Shown: positions 52,298 through 60,480 of the stretch, piece after piece
How the letters are laid out: each line of letters starts with the position of its first letter
Position numbering within the stretch: the stretch's first letter is position 1
Assembly: GCA_965247175.1 (NCBI GenBank)
Contig: OZ252006.1
Coordinates: forward strand, 4,092,001 to 4,156,000
Source: JANQMX01 sp965247175
Lineage (GTDB): Bacteria; Pseudomonadota; Alphaproteobacteria; Kiloniellales; DSM-21159
Length of the DNA: 64,000 bases
Direction: 5' to 3'
Position numbers and translations under genes: made by a program
Notes under the pieces: generated by a model
The model's input: only the letters and a program-made list of their open reading frames with translations
Database searches by the model: none
What the model was told of the DNA's origin: nothing

Positions 52298-53392
52298 CTA
52301 TCTCGCCCGTCGGTGTTCCGGATGCAGGCTGCGGCCCAGGATGTGCTCGCTGCCGCCGATCACATCGATGCTGGAGCCGATGATCAGCGGGTCGGTGCGG
52401 TCCACGACGGCGTGGTTCTTCTCCGAATAGGGCAGGGTGCTCAGGAAGTGACGCATGCAGTTGAGGCGGGCGCGCTTCTTGTCGTCCGACTTGACGATGG
52501 TCCAGGGCGCATCCGCCGTGTCGGTATAGAAGAACATGGCCTCTTTGGCCTCGGTGTAGTCGTCCCACTTGTCGAGCGACTGCCGGTCGATGGGAGAGAG
52601 CTTCCACTTCTTCAACGGCTCATGCTCGCGGGCTTTGAAGCGGCGGCGCTGCTCGGCCTGGCTGACCGAGAACCAGTATTTGAAGAGACGGATACCGCTG
52701 CGCACCAGCATGCGCTCCAACTCCGGGGCCTGGCGCATGAACTCCAGGTACTCGTTGGGTGAGCAGAAGCCCATGACCCGCTCGACACCGGCGCGGTTGT
52801 ACCAGGATCGGTCGAAGCAGACGATTTCGCCGCCGCTCGGCAGGTTCTGGATATAGCGCTGGAAGAACCATTGGCCCTTTTCGCGCTCGCTGGGCTTGTC
52901 CAGCGCGACCACATGCGCGCCGCGCGGGTTGAGATGCTCCATGAAGCGCTTGATGGTGCCGCCCTTGCCGGCAGCGTCGCGGCCTTCGAAGAGAATGACG
53001 ATCTTCTCGCCCTGGGCCCTGACCCATTCCTGGGCCTTGAGCAGCTCGACCTGCAGTTCCGCCTTTCGTTTCTCGTAGACGCGGCGGCGCATCTTCTCCT
53101 TGTAGGGATACTCGCCGGTTTCGAAGAGGCGTCGGATCGCGTCCGGGTCGCGCCGCATCGCACCCAGTTGGTGGATAGCGCCGCCGGACGCTTCATGCCC
53201 AGCCTTCTCTGCGTCCAATTGGGTCTCGGGCTGCTGCACGGGGTCGTTGCTTGGTGCGGCCTGTTGTGCCGGAGCGCGGCGGCGCGAGGTGGCTTTGGTC
53301 GGCTTTGCCTCTTTCTGCTTGATCGCGCCGTTTGCGCCGTTCGGTTTTGGCAGACTCGGGCTTGCCGAGGCGTCGGCTTGGGTCTTCTGCAT
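52298..53392 (-). CDS. ppk2: Polyphosphate kinase 2
   Basis: PPK2 enzyme of 364 residues, which transfers phosphate between polyphosphate and nucleoside di- or triphosphates. Residues 1-75 are a disordered Ala/Pro/Lys/Gln-rich tail. The kinase core has Walker A FEGRDAAGKGGTIKRF (about 135-150), lid residues, Walker B VCFDRSWYNRAGVERVMGF and the family block WFSVSQAEQRRRFKARE. C-terminal VIGGSEHILGRSLHPEHRR is a usual end. The mini-gene at 52137-52217 follows it on the same strand. Polyphosphate use would support phosphate or energy stress. Confidence 0.95.
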   Translation of the reverse strand: MQKTQADASASPSLPKPNGANGAIKQKEAKPTKATSRRRAPAQQAAPSNDPVQQPETQLDAEKAGHEASGGAIHQLGAMRRDPDAIRRLFETGEYPYKEKMRRRVYEKRKAELQVELLKAQEWVRAQGEKIVILFEGRDAAGKGGTIKRFMEHLNPRGAHVVALDKPSEREKGQWFFQRYIQNLPSGGEIVCFDRSWYNRAGVERVMGFCSPNEYLEFMRQAPELERMLVRSGIRLFKYWFSVSQAEQRRRFKAREHEPLKKWKLSPIDRQSLDKWDDYTEAKEAMFFYTDTADAPWTIVKSDDKKRARLNCMRHFLSTLPYSEKNHAVVDRTDPLIIGSSIDVIGGSEHILGRSLHPEHRRAR

Positions 53393-53514
53393 AGGTAGGG
53401 CCCCTCTTGGACAAATTCCTATCCGGGCAGGCTAGAGGGCATTCCTATCCATGACATTGATTTCCATCATAACCATGTGAAAATTGGTGGTTTTTTGCTC
53501 CACCAAATTGACCG

Positions 53515-54816
53515 TTAGGCAGTGGCGGTCTGTCCGGCCGAGCACGGTGATGTCTGCGCGTCGATCACCCGATAGGACGGAAAGCGCAGGCATGCGCAGG
53601 TGCCGCCCGCCGCCAGCTCCGAAAGCCCAAGCTCGGCGCCATGCAGCTCGGCCAGGCGCTGGACGATCGGTAGGCCGATGCCGGCCCCTTCGTGCATACG
53701 GTCCCAGCCCGTGCTGAGCTGGCTAAAGACCGATAGGGCGTCATCCAGCGCACCGGGGGCGATCCCGACGCCCGTGTCGGTCACCTCGATGGCCAGCCGG
53801 CCCTCGTCGTCCAGTCCATAGCTCAGGCGGACCTGACCGCCTCGCGGGGTGAACTTTATGGCGTTGCCGAGCAGCTCGAGCAGCATAAGCTCCAAGTGCG
53901 ACGGGTCGGCCTTGATGGAAATCGGTGCGGCCGGCGGCGCGAAGTTGACCGAGACATCTGCGATCATCAGCTCACCGGACAGCGTGTCGATGCAGCCCGT
54001 GGCCAAGCCCCGCAAATCGACGGTCCCGTCCTTGATCACAACACGCCCCTGGTCGCAGAGCACCAGCAGGCGGTCGATCAACCCCAGCTGACGTTTGCCG
54101 CTGGTGGCGATCTTCTCGGCGAATTCCTTGTAGTCGGGCGGATGGATGGGGCCCATCAGCTCTTCGAGGATGCAGTCGGCAAAGCCGATGATGGCGTTGA
54201 GAGGTGTGCGCAGCTCGTGGCTCATCAGGGCGAGGAACTGAGCCTTGGCGACCTCGCCAGCCTCCGCAAGTTTTTGTGCCTCCTGCACGCTCTCGCTCAG
54301 TTTCTGCATTGCTTCCCGCGAGCGACGGCGCAGCTCGATCTCGTCCTCGACAATCCGTGCGAAGGCCTGCAAGGAGTCGCGCTCCTCCTCGCTGAATTGG
54401 TCTCGTGGCCGATCATCGACGATGCAGAGCGTCCCAATGGCGGCGCGATCGACGATCAGGGGCGCTCCGGCGTAGAAGCGAATGAAGGGGGCTTCGGTCA
54501 CGAAGGGATTGTCGGCGAAGCGCTTGTCGCGCGTGGCGTCGAGCACGACCATCACGTCGTCCTGGTTGATCGCGTGGGTGCAGAAGGCGACGTCTCTCGG
54601 CGACTCGCTGGCGTCCAGCCCGCAGGCGGCCTTGAACCACTGTCGGTCCCGGTCGAGCAACGAGATCAGCGCAATCTGAACGCCGAAGTGGCGTTGCGCG
54701 AGCTGGGCAACGCGATCAAACCCGGGCTCAGGCGCGCTGTCGAGGATCGCCAAGTCCTCGATCACGCGTAGCCGGTATTCCTCGTTGTAGGGTTTTGGCC
54801 AAGTGTTGCTGCTCAT
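53515..54816 (-). CDS. GAF-domain sensor histidine kinase
   Basis: Cytosolic histidine kinase of 433 residues. The N-terminal GAF domain (about 15-160) has PGFDRVAQLAQRHFGVQIALISLLDRDRQWFKAACGL and AIGTLCIVDDRPR. A short coiled linker precedes the dimerisation domain with the phospho-acceptor His200 in LALMSHELRTPLNAIIGFAD. The ATPase domain has N-box NAIKFTPRGG, G1 DTGVGIAPG and G2 GAGIGLPIVQRLAELHGAEL. There is no receiver or transmembrane segment. The partner regulator is not adjacent. Start at ATG 54816, with weak TCGGA in front. It is divergent from the FIST/cyclase operon, sharing a 304-bp promoter region. Confidence 0.92.
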   Translation of the reverse strand: MSSNTWPKPYNEEYRLRVIEDLAILDSAPEPGFDRVAQLAQRHFGVQIALISLLDRDRQWFKAACGLDASESPRDVAFCTHAINQDDVMVVLDATRDKRFADNPFVTEAPFIRFYAGAPLIVDRAAIGTLCIVDDRPRDQFSEEERDSLQAFARIVEDEIELRRRSREAMQKLSESVQEAQKLAEAGEVAKAQFLALMSHELRTPLNAIIGFADCILEELMGPIHPPDYKEFAEKIATSGKRQLGLIDRLLVLCDQGRVVIKDGTVDLRGLATGCIDTLSGELMIADVSVNFAPPAAPISIKADPSHLELMLLELLGNAIKFTPRGGQVRLSYGLDDEGRLAIEVTDTGVGIAPGALDDALSVFSQLSTGWDRMHEGAGIGLPIVQRLAELHGAELGLSELAAGGTCACLRFPSYRVIDAQTSPCSAGQTATA

Positions 54817-55120
54817 TCCGATACTACAATAAAGAAGCGATAAGATTGCTTTAATTGGGCCGTCAGAGACCCGATAGTTGTGTGACTTAAAGAAGAAGAA
54901 GGCGAGCAAAACCAAGCCAGAGTTTAAAACAGTGGTGGTGTTGACGCTCAAAGTCCCTTTTTTTATTGCGAGAGTTGACCTCGCAATAGTTTGGAAAGAG
55001 CTAGAGGCGGCAGGACGCGCGTCAAGCGGCGCAAACCGCGGGGCGGTTCTAGCAATCTCGCGATGCATCATCAGGTTGCGATGGCTATGCGGTGGACGAT
55101 TTGACCCGCTCGCGCGCGCC
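54817..55120. other. A/T-rich intergenic region between histidine kinase and FIST gene
   Basis: This region holds the divergent promoters. It has unusually low GC for the window (runs of A and T at 54875-54905 and 54955-54968). It contains the perfect inverted repeat annotated at 54964-54988 and no convincing gene. A frame open from 54878 into the FIST gene looks non-coding. Confidence 0.55.
54964..54988. promoter_or_regulatory. Perfect 9-bp-arm inverted repeat before the FIST gene
   Basis: TATTGCGAG (54964-54972) and CTCGCAATA (54980-54988) are exact complements with a 7-bp spacer. A TTGACC -35-like hexamer lies at 54975-54980, overlapping the dyad, so a bound protein could block or activate transcription toward the FIST gene. 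It has no T tract after it and is not a terminator. Confidence 0.5.
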
Positions 55121-56305
55121 GTGTCAGATGCCAGCCGGAGTGAGGACACACGCGTGCTGCACGTTGCCATTGGCCATAGCGCCGACATCGATCAAGAGCG
55201 AGCCGTCGCCGAGGCCATCGAGCGGGCCAAGCGGCAGCTTGGCGCCGCCGAAGCCGAGGCCGGCATCCTGTTCTCGGCAGCCGCGCTGGACCTCCCCGCG
55301 CTCCTGGCCCAGATCGGCGGCGCCTTCCCCGACACACCGATCGTCGGCTGCACGACGGCCGGCGAGGCCTCACCGGCACTCGGCTTCCAGGATGACTCGG
55401 TGCTGCTGATTCTCTTCTCCTCGCCGGACATCCGCTTTGCCACGGCGCTCATCCATTCGCCCGCGAAAGACCCGAAGAGAGCGGCCGAGGGGGCGAAAGA
55501 GCTGCGTCGGCAGCTTGGGGGCGAGAGCCCGCATCTCTGCTTTCTTTTCGGCAGCTCGATGCAGGGTGATCCTGAGCTGGTCATCTCCGCGCTCGCGGAG
55601 GGCTTCGGCAAGGAGGTCCCGATCATCGGCGGCGCCGCGGCGAGCTATCCGCCCGGCGAGCATCAGCCCTGCCTCTTCTATGGCCGTGAGATCTACGACG
55701 ACGCGGCCGTGGCCCTGGCGCTCAGCGGACCGCTCGAGCTGACGACGGCGATCGAGACGAGCTGGCATCCGATCGGCAAGATCGGTCAGATTACCTCCAC
55801 CGACGGCCACACGGTCCACTGCATCGATGATGCCCCGGCGCTCGACTTCTATCGCAGCACCTTGGGGGCCGATGCCTATCTCTTTCTCGGTGCGCCCATG
55901 GCCGTGCTGGATGCCGAGGGCGGCATGAAGGTGCGCTCGCCGATCACCTTCGACGATGAACAACGAAGCATCGATGTGGTCGGCGGCGTCGCCGAGGGTG
56001 ACCGGGTGCAGCTTGCCTTCGCCACGGTTGATGACGTGCACCGGGGCGCCAACGCCCTGATCGAGCGCACGCTGGAGAGCTTTCCCGCCGGCGATGCGCC
56101 GGCGCTGGTCTTCTTCTGCTCCTGCGCGGCCCGCAAGATGTTTCTGGCGCTGGACGTCTCGACGGAATTCGAGCAGCTGCAGAGCAAGGTCGGGCAGTCC
56201 GTGCCCGTGGTCGGTTTCTATGCCTACGGCGAAATCGGCCCGCTGGAGCGCGGCGGGGCCTCGAAGTTCCACAACCAGTCCATCGTCTCGGTCGCGCTCC
56301 GGTGA
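55121..56305 (+). CDS. FIST-domain signal-sensing protein
   Basis: Cytosolic protein of 394 residues from a GTG at 55121; no in-frame ATG is well placed. FIST N-terminal domain (about 20-200): ADIDQERAVAEAIERAKRQ, PIVGCTTAGEASPALGFQDDSVLLILFSS and KEVPIIGGAAASYP. FIST C-terminal domain (about 225-390): GHTVHCIDDAPALDFYRSTLG, EGDRVQLAFATVDDVHRGANALIERTLESF, FFCSCAARKMFLALDVSTEFEQLQ and VGFYAYGEIGPLERGGASKFHNQSIVSVAL. The family is thought to sense small ligands such as amino acids. It overlaps the adenylate cyclase gene by one nt (TGATG), strongly suggesting that its signal feeds the cyclase. Confidence 0.9.
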   Translation: MSDASRSEDTRVLHVAIGHSADIDQERAVAEAIERAKRQLGAAEAEAGILFSAAALDLPALLAQIGGAFPDTPIVGCTTAGEASPALGFQDDSVLLILFSSPDIRFATALIHSPAKDPKRAAEGAKELRRQLGGESPHLCFLFGSSMQGDPELVISALAEGFGKEVPIIGGAAASYPPGEHQPCLFYGREIYDDAAVALALSGPLELTTAIETSWHPIGKIGQITSTDGHTVHCIDDAPALDFYRSTLGADAYLFLGAPMAVLDAEGGMKVRSPITFDDEQRSIDVVGGVAEGDRVQLAFATVDDVHRGANALIERTLESFPAGDAPALVFFCSCAARKMFLALDVSTEFEQLQSKVGQSVPVVGFYAYGEIGPLERGGASKFHNQSIVSVALR

Positions 56306-57111
56306 TGTCCGTCCAAGAGATCGAAAGCCGCGTCGCGGACCTGGAGCGGGAGAGGCGCCGCTTGGCGCGGCAATTGCTGCGCTGTGAGCAGTCGCTGCGC
56401 CTGCTGCAGGAGGTTCAGCGCGGCAACACCAATCTGCTGAGTTCGCTGTTGCACGAGATCGAAGCAGAGAAGGCCAAGTCCGATGCGCTGCTGCACAACA
56501 TCCTGCCCGATGATGTGATCGGGCGCCTGAACCAGGGTGCGGAGACGATCGCCGATACCATCGGGTGCGCCTCTGTCGTGTTCACCGACTTCGTCGGCTT
56601 CACCACCGTCTCGGCAGAAATGAAGGCCTCCGAGCTGGTCGCGCGGCTCAATGCCCTCTACAGCGCCTTCGACGAGGCGGCACAGCGATCCGGGGTCGAG
56701 AAGATTAAGACGATCGGCGATGCCTATCTCGCGGCGAGCGGTCTGGCCGGTGACGAGCCTGAGCATGCCGAGCGGGCGACGCGTTTCGCCCTGGAACTCC
56801 GAGACATCGTGCGGGCGTGGAATGCGGACGGTCGTTCCCCCTGGCAGATGCGGACCGGCGTTCATAGCGGCGGCCTGACCGCCGGTGTCATCGGGCGCCA
56901 CAAGTTCGCCTATGACATCTGGGGCGACACGGTGAACGTGGCCAGTCGGGTCCAGAGTGTCTGTCCGGCCAACGAGGTGCTGGTTTCCGAGGCCACGGCG
57001 CAGCAGCTCTCGCCGAGCATCGCCTTGTCGGATGAGCACGAGGTGGAGCTGAAGGGCCGAGGCCGCGCCAAGGTGTTTCGCGTCATCGGCACGAGGCAGG
57101 CGAGTGTCTGA
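56305..57111 (+). CDS. Class III adenylate cyclase
   Basis: Cytosolic cyclase of 268 residues. An N-terminal coiled coil (1-60, VADLERERRRLARQLL) leads into the cyclase-transducer element LLHNILPDDVIGRL. The catalytic domain (about 85-265) has metal ligands D95 in FTDFVGFT and D139 in IGDAY. The base-specifying pair K133 and D204 (YDIWGDTVN) indicates ATP rather than GTP. N211 and R215 stabilise the transition state. All six key residues are intact. It lacks its own sensor, which the FIST protein probably supplies. The ATG overlaps the FIST stop; the next gene overlaps its end. Confidence 0.93.
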   Translation: MSVQEIESRVADLERERRRLARQLLRCEQSLRLLQEVQRGNTNLLSSLLHEIEAEKAKSDALLHNILPDDVIGRLNQGAETIADTIGCASVVFTDFVGFTTVSAEMKASELVARLNALYSAFDEAAQRSGVEKIKTIGDAYLAASGLAGDEPEHAERATRFALELRDIVRAWNADGRSPWQMRTGVHSGGLTAGVIGRHKFAYDIWGDTVNVASRVQSVCPANEVLVSEATAQQLSPSIALSDEHEVELKGRGRAKVFRVIGTRQASV

Positions 57112-58270
57112 GATCGAACGGGGTTTCCTCGAAAGCGAGTATCGTGCCCGGACCGAGCGCGCGCAGGCCCTGATGGCGGAGCAGGACCTGTCGGCGCTGC
57201 TGGTCATGACCGAACCGGAGGTGCGCTACTTCACCGGCTATCTCACCCGCTTCTGGGAAAGCCCGACCCGGCCCTGGTTCCTTGTCGTGCCGTCGGCGGG
57301 ACAGCCCATCGCGGTTATCCCGGCCATCGGCGCCGATCTGATGGGCAAGACCTGGCTGACGGACATGCGCACCTGGAGCGCGCCGGCGCCCCTGGACGAC
57401 GGCGTCACGCTCTTGGCCGACTGTCTACGAGAGGTCTGCGGCACGACCGGGCGTGTCGGTGTCCCGATGGGCCCGGAGACCTGCCTCAGAATGCCGTTGG
57501 CCGACTTCCAGCGCGTGCAGAACGCCGCCCCTGGCCTGAGTTTCCAGGATGCAACGGGAATCGTGCAGGCACTCTGCCGCGTGAAGTCTCCGGCGGAGAT
57601 CGAGAAAGTCCGGGAGATCTGCCGAATTGGCGGCCGTGCCTTCGACCGCATGGGCGAGATTGCCGGGACGGGGCGGCCGCTGAGCGCCGTCTTCCGCGAC
57701 TTCCAGATCGCACTGCTGCAAGAAGGGGCCGACTGGGTTCCCTATCTGGCCGGCGGGGCCGGGCCTGGCGGCTACGGCGACGTCATCTCGCCGCCGAGCG
57801 ATGAGCCGCTCGGTTCAGGCGATGTCTTGATGCTCGATACCGGCGCCCTCCGCGACGGCTACTTCTGCGACTTCGACCGGAACTATGCGATCGGGCAGGC
57901 CTCCGACGAGGCCAAGCGCGCCTACGAGACGCTCTATGCCGCAACCGATGCCGGCTTGGCTCTGGCCAAGCCGGGTGTGACTTGCGCCGAGCTGCACCGC
58001 GCCATGCTGACGGTGATCGCCAAGGCCGGCGGCGGCGAATCCGAGGTCGGCCGCATGGGCCACGGGCTCGGCATGCGGCTGACCGAGTGGCCTTCGGTGA
58101 TGCCTGGTGACGAAACGCCGCTCGAACCCGGCATGGTCATGACCCTGGAGCCGGGATTGGAGATCGCCCCGGGCCGTATCATGGTGCATGAGGAGAACCT
58201 GGTCGTTCTCGACGACGGCTGCGCGCTGCTGTCTCCGCGCGCCGCTCCTGAGCTGCCAGTGCTTTCCTGA
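57104..58270 (+). CDS. M24-family Xaa-Pro peptidase-like protein
   Basis: Protein of 388 residues with the creatinase/prolidase layout. N-terminal domain: YRARTERAQALMAEQDLSALLVMTEPEVRYFTGYLTRFWES. The pita-bread catalytic domain keeps the five metal ligands: Asp in LMLDTGALRDGYFCDFDRN (two), His in RMGHGLGMRL, Glu in MTLEPGLE and Glu in MVHEENLVV. It could be an aminopeptidase P, dipeptidase or ectoine-hydrolase-like enzyme; the substrate is not determined. The start is a GTG at 57104, overlapping the cyclase gene by 8 nt, so it belongs to the FIST operon. Confidence 0.88.
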   Translation: MSEIERGFLESEYRARTERAQALMAEQDLSALLVMTEPEVRYFTGYLTRFWESPTRPWFLVVPSAGQPIAVIPAIGADLMGKTWLTDMRTWSAPAPLDDGVTLLADCLREVCGTTGRVGVPMGPETCLRMPLADFQRVQNAAPGLSFQDATGIVQALCRVKSPAEIEKVREICRIGGRAFDRMGEIAGTGRPLSAVFRDFQIALLQEGADWVPYLAGGAGPGGYGDVISPPSDEPLGSGDVLMLDTGALRDGYFCDFDRNYAIGQASDEAKRAYETLYAATDAGLALAKPGVTCAELHRAMLTVIAKAGGGESEVGRMGHGLGMRLTEWPSVMPGDETPLEPGMVMTLEPGLEIAPGRIMVHEENLVVLDDGCALLSPRAAPELPVLS

Positions 58271-58278
58271 CGCCGTTT

Positions 58279-58635
58279 CTAGGCCTCAGTCCATACCGCC
58301 AGCTCATAGCCCTCCGGGTCGGTGAAGTGGAAGCGGCGGCCGCCCGGGAAATCGAAGACGGGTTTGACGATACGCCCGCCCGCCTGCTCGATACGGCGCT
58401 GACTGTCGTCGAGGTCCTGACTGTAGAGCACGAGCAGCGGCCGGCCGGGCGAGACACTCTCCGACAGCTCGAAACCGCCCTTCCGTTCGCCATCGGTGAA
58501 CTCGCAATAGCTCGGCCCGAAATCGGTGAAGCTCCAGCCAAAGGCGTCGCCGTAAAAGGCCTTCGCCCGTGCCATGTCGGTCACCGGAAACTCGATGTAG
58601 TCGATACCGTGGTGCCGATGCGCTGTCTCGCTCAT
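58279..58635 (-). CDS. VOC (glyoxalase/bleomycin-resistance) family protein
   Basis: Protein of 118 residues from the ATG at 58635, preceded by CAGGAGCG. Two beta-alpha-beta-beta-beta units: IDYIEFPVTDMARAKAFYGDAFGWSFTDFGPSYCEFTDGE, then PLLVLYSQDLDDSQRRIEQAGGRIVKPVFDFPGGRRFHFTDPEGYELAVW. The metal-ligand positions of glyoxalase-type VOC proteins (Glu/His) are only partly kept, so it may bind rather than convert a ligand. The C-terminal DPEGYELAVW is the family signature. It ends 8 bp from the peptidase gene (convergent). Confidence 0.87.
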   Translation of the reverse strand: MSETAHRHHGIDYIEFPVTDMARAKAFYGDAFGWSFTDFGPSYCEFTDGERKGGFELSESVSPGRPLLVLYSQDLDDSQRRIEQAGGRIVKPVFDFPGGRRFHFTDPEGYELAVWTEA

Positions 58636-58911
58636 GCCGGACGCTCCTGCAGATTGTGAAATTGTGCCGAGCTTTATCAGGGCCGTGAGGCGATTCGAAG
58701 AGCAGGGTTCGATGATTTCCAAGCACATCTTGCGGCCGTTACCGTTCCCAACGACGGTGGCCAAGTGCTTCTAATTACACAATCTTTGAGTGCATCTTGT
58801 TGCGCGCGGCGCCACGAGACTGTCGCCGTTGTCACAGATGCATGCTATGTGGGTTCGACTAAAGGCGAACGCGGCAAGCACGCCAACAGCCGATGACAGG
58901 GAGCGGGGAAG

Positions 58912-60480
58912 ATGGCCGAGGCACGGAAGTGGTTGGACCCGGAGCGTCTGGACGCCTTACTGTTCGACTTGGATGGTGTCATTACCGACACAGCAGCCGT
59001 GCACGCCAGTTCTTGGAAGCGGCTGTTCGACGAGTATCTCGAAGCCCATGCCGAGCAAAACGGTCACTCTTTCGAGCCCTTCGATGCCAAGGGCGACTAC
59101 CTTCATTTCGTGGACGGCAAGCCACGCTATGACGGCGTGCGCAGCTTCCTTGCATCGCGCGGCATCACGCTGCCAGAGGGTACGCCGGACGATCCGCCGG
59201 ACAGCGAGACGGTCTGCGGTCTGGGCAACAGAAAGAACGGCCTGTTCCGCGACCAACTTGCCCGGCAGGGGGTGCACGTCTGGGACAGCTCGGTCGATCT
59301 CGTCGACACGGCCAAGGCCAAAGGGCTCAAGGTCGCCATTGTGTCTTCCAGCAAGAACTGCTCCTTGGTTTTGGCGGCGGCCGGCCTCTCGGACCTCTTT
59401 CCGGTTCAGATCGACGGCGCGGAGCGGGAGCGCACCGGGCTTGCCGGCAAGCCGGAGCCTGACATGTTCCTGGAAGCGGCAAAGCGTCTCGGGGTCACGC
59501 CGGACCGCGCGGCCGTGGTCGAGGACGCCTTGGTCGGCGTCGACGCCGGCCGCAACGGCAACTTCGGCCTGGTTATCGGCGTCGACCGTGGCGAGCAGCC
59601 CGATGCCTTCAAGGAGCACGGCGCCGATCTGGTCATCCACGATTTGGGCGAGCTGACCGTGGGGACGGGACCGCAACTGCATCGGCATCTGCCCTGGGCC
59701 ATGGACTCCATGGACGATATCGTCGGCCGCATCGGTGACGGGACACTTGCGGTCTTCCTCGACTACGACGGCACCCTGACCCCGATCGTCGCCCGGCCGG
59801 AGCTGGCCGTGCTCTCGCCGGAGATGCGGGAGACGCTGACACAGCTAGCCGAGCAGTGCCTGGTGGCCATCGTCAGCGGCCGCGGGCGGGAGAACGTCGC
59901 CAACCTGGTCGAGCTGCCCGGGCTGGTCTATGCCGGCAGCCATGGCTTCGACATCGCCGGCCCCGACGGTCTGGTCAGCCATCATCAGGAAGGCCAGCGC
60001 TTCGTGCCCATGATCGCCAAGGCCGAGAAGGCCCTGCGCGAGAAGGTCGGCGGCATCGAAGGCTGCCTGATCGAGGGCAAGATCTATGCCCTTGCCGTCC
60101 ACTATCGCTTGGTCGACGAGCATCTGGTGCCGACCATCGAGACGGCGGTGGACGAGGTGGTGGCCGGCCTGCCGGAACTGCGCAAGACTGGCGGCAAGAA
60201 GGTCTTCGAGGTTCGGCCCCGCATGGACTGGGACAAGGGCAAGGCCGTGCTCTGGCTGCTCGATGCGCTCGGTCTCGACCGACCCGAGGTGACGCCGATC
60301 TACATCGGCGACGACCTGACCGACGAGGACGCCTTTGCGGCGCTGAAGGGCCGCGGGATCGGCTTGCTGGTCTCCGAGCGGCCCCTGCCGACGGCGGCGG
60401 ACTACCGCCTGCGCGACACCGAGGAGGTGGGGACATTCTTGCGGTCTTTGAGTGAGATCCTCAGCCGGAGGCCGTCATGA
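58912..60480 (+). CDS. Fused beta-phosphoglucomutase / trehalose-6-phosphate phosphatase
   Basis: Protein of 522 residues made of two HAD domains. Domain 1 (about 10-245) is beta-phosphoglucomutase-like: nucleophile FDLDGVITDTAAVH (19-32), SSSKNCSLVLAAAGLSDLF and GKPEPDMFLEAAKRLGV. Domain 2 (about 265-515) is OtsB-type trehalose-6-phosphatase: FLDYDGTLTPIV (about 281-292), VSGRGRENVANLV, YAGSHGFDI and YIGDDLTDEDAF. The first activity turns beta-glucose-1-phosphate into glucose-6-phosphate; the second makes trehalose. The stop overlaps the ATG of the GH65 gene, placing both in one pathway. Confidence 0.88.
   Translation: MAEARKWLDPERLDALLFDLDGVITDTAAVHASSWKRLFDEYLEAHAEQNGHSFEPFDAKGDYLHFVDGKPRYDGVRSFLASRGITLPEGTPDDPPDSETVCGLGNRKNGLFRDQLARQGVHVWDSSVDLVDTAKAKGLKVAIVSSSKNCSLVLAAAGLSDLFPVQIDGAERERTGLAGKPEPDMFLEAAKRLGVTPDRAAVVEDALVGVDAGRNGNFGLVIGVDRGEQPDAFKEHGADLVIHDLGELTVGTGPQLHRHLPWAMDSMDDIVGRIGDGTLAVFLDYDGTLTPIVARPELAVLSPEMRETLTQLAEQCLVAIVSGRGRENVANLVELPGLVYAGSHGFDIAGPDGLVSHHQEGQRFVPMIAKAEKALREKVGGIEGCLIEGKIYALAVHYRLVDEHLVPTIETAVDEVVAGLPELRKTGGKKVFEVRPRMDWDKGKAVLWLLDALGLDRPEVTPIYIGDDLTDEDAFAALKGRGIGLLVSERPLPTAADYRLRDTEEVGTFLRSLSEILSRRPS

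Noticed and set aside
54878..55120. 81-codon N-terminal extension of the FIST protein
   Set aside because: Translation is Lys-rich and then non-conserved, the DNA is A/T-rich promoter sequence with an inverted repeat, and the FIST domain is complete from the GTG at 55121.
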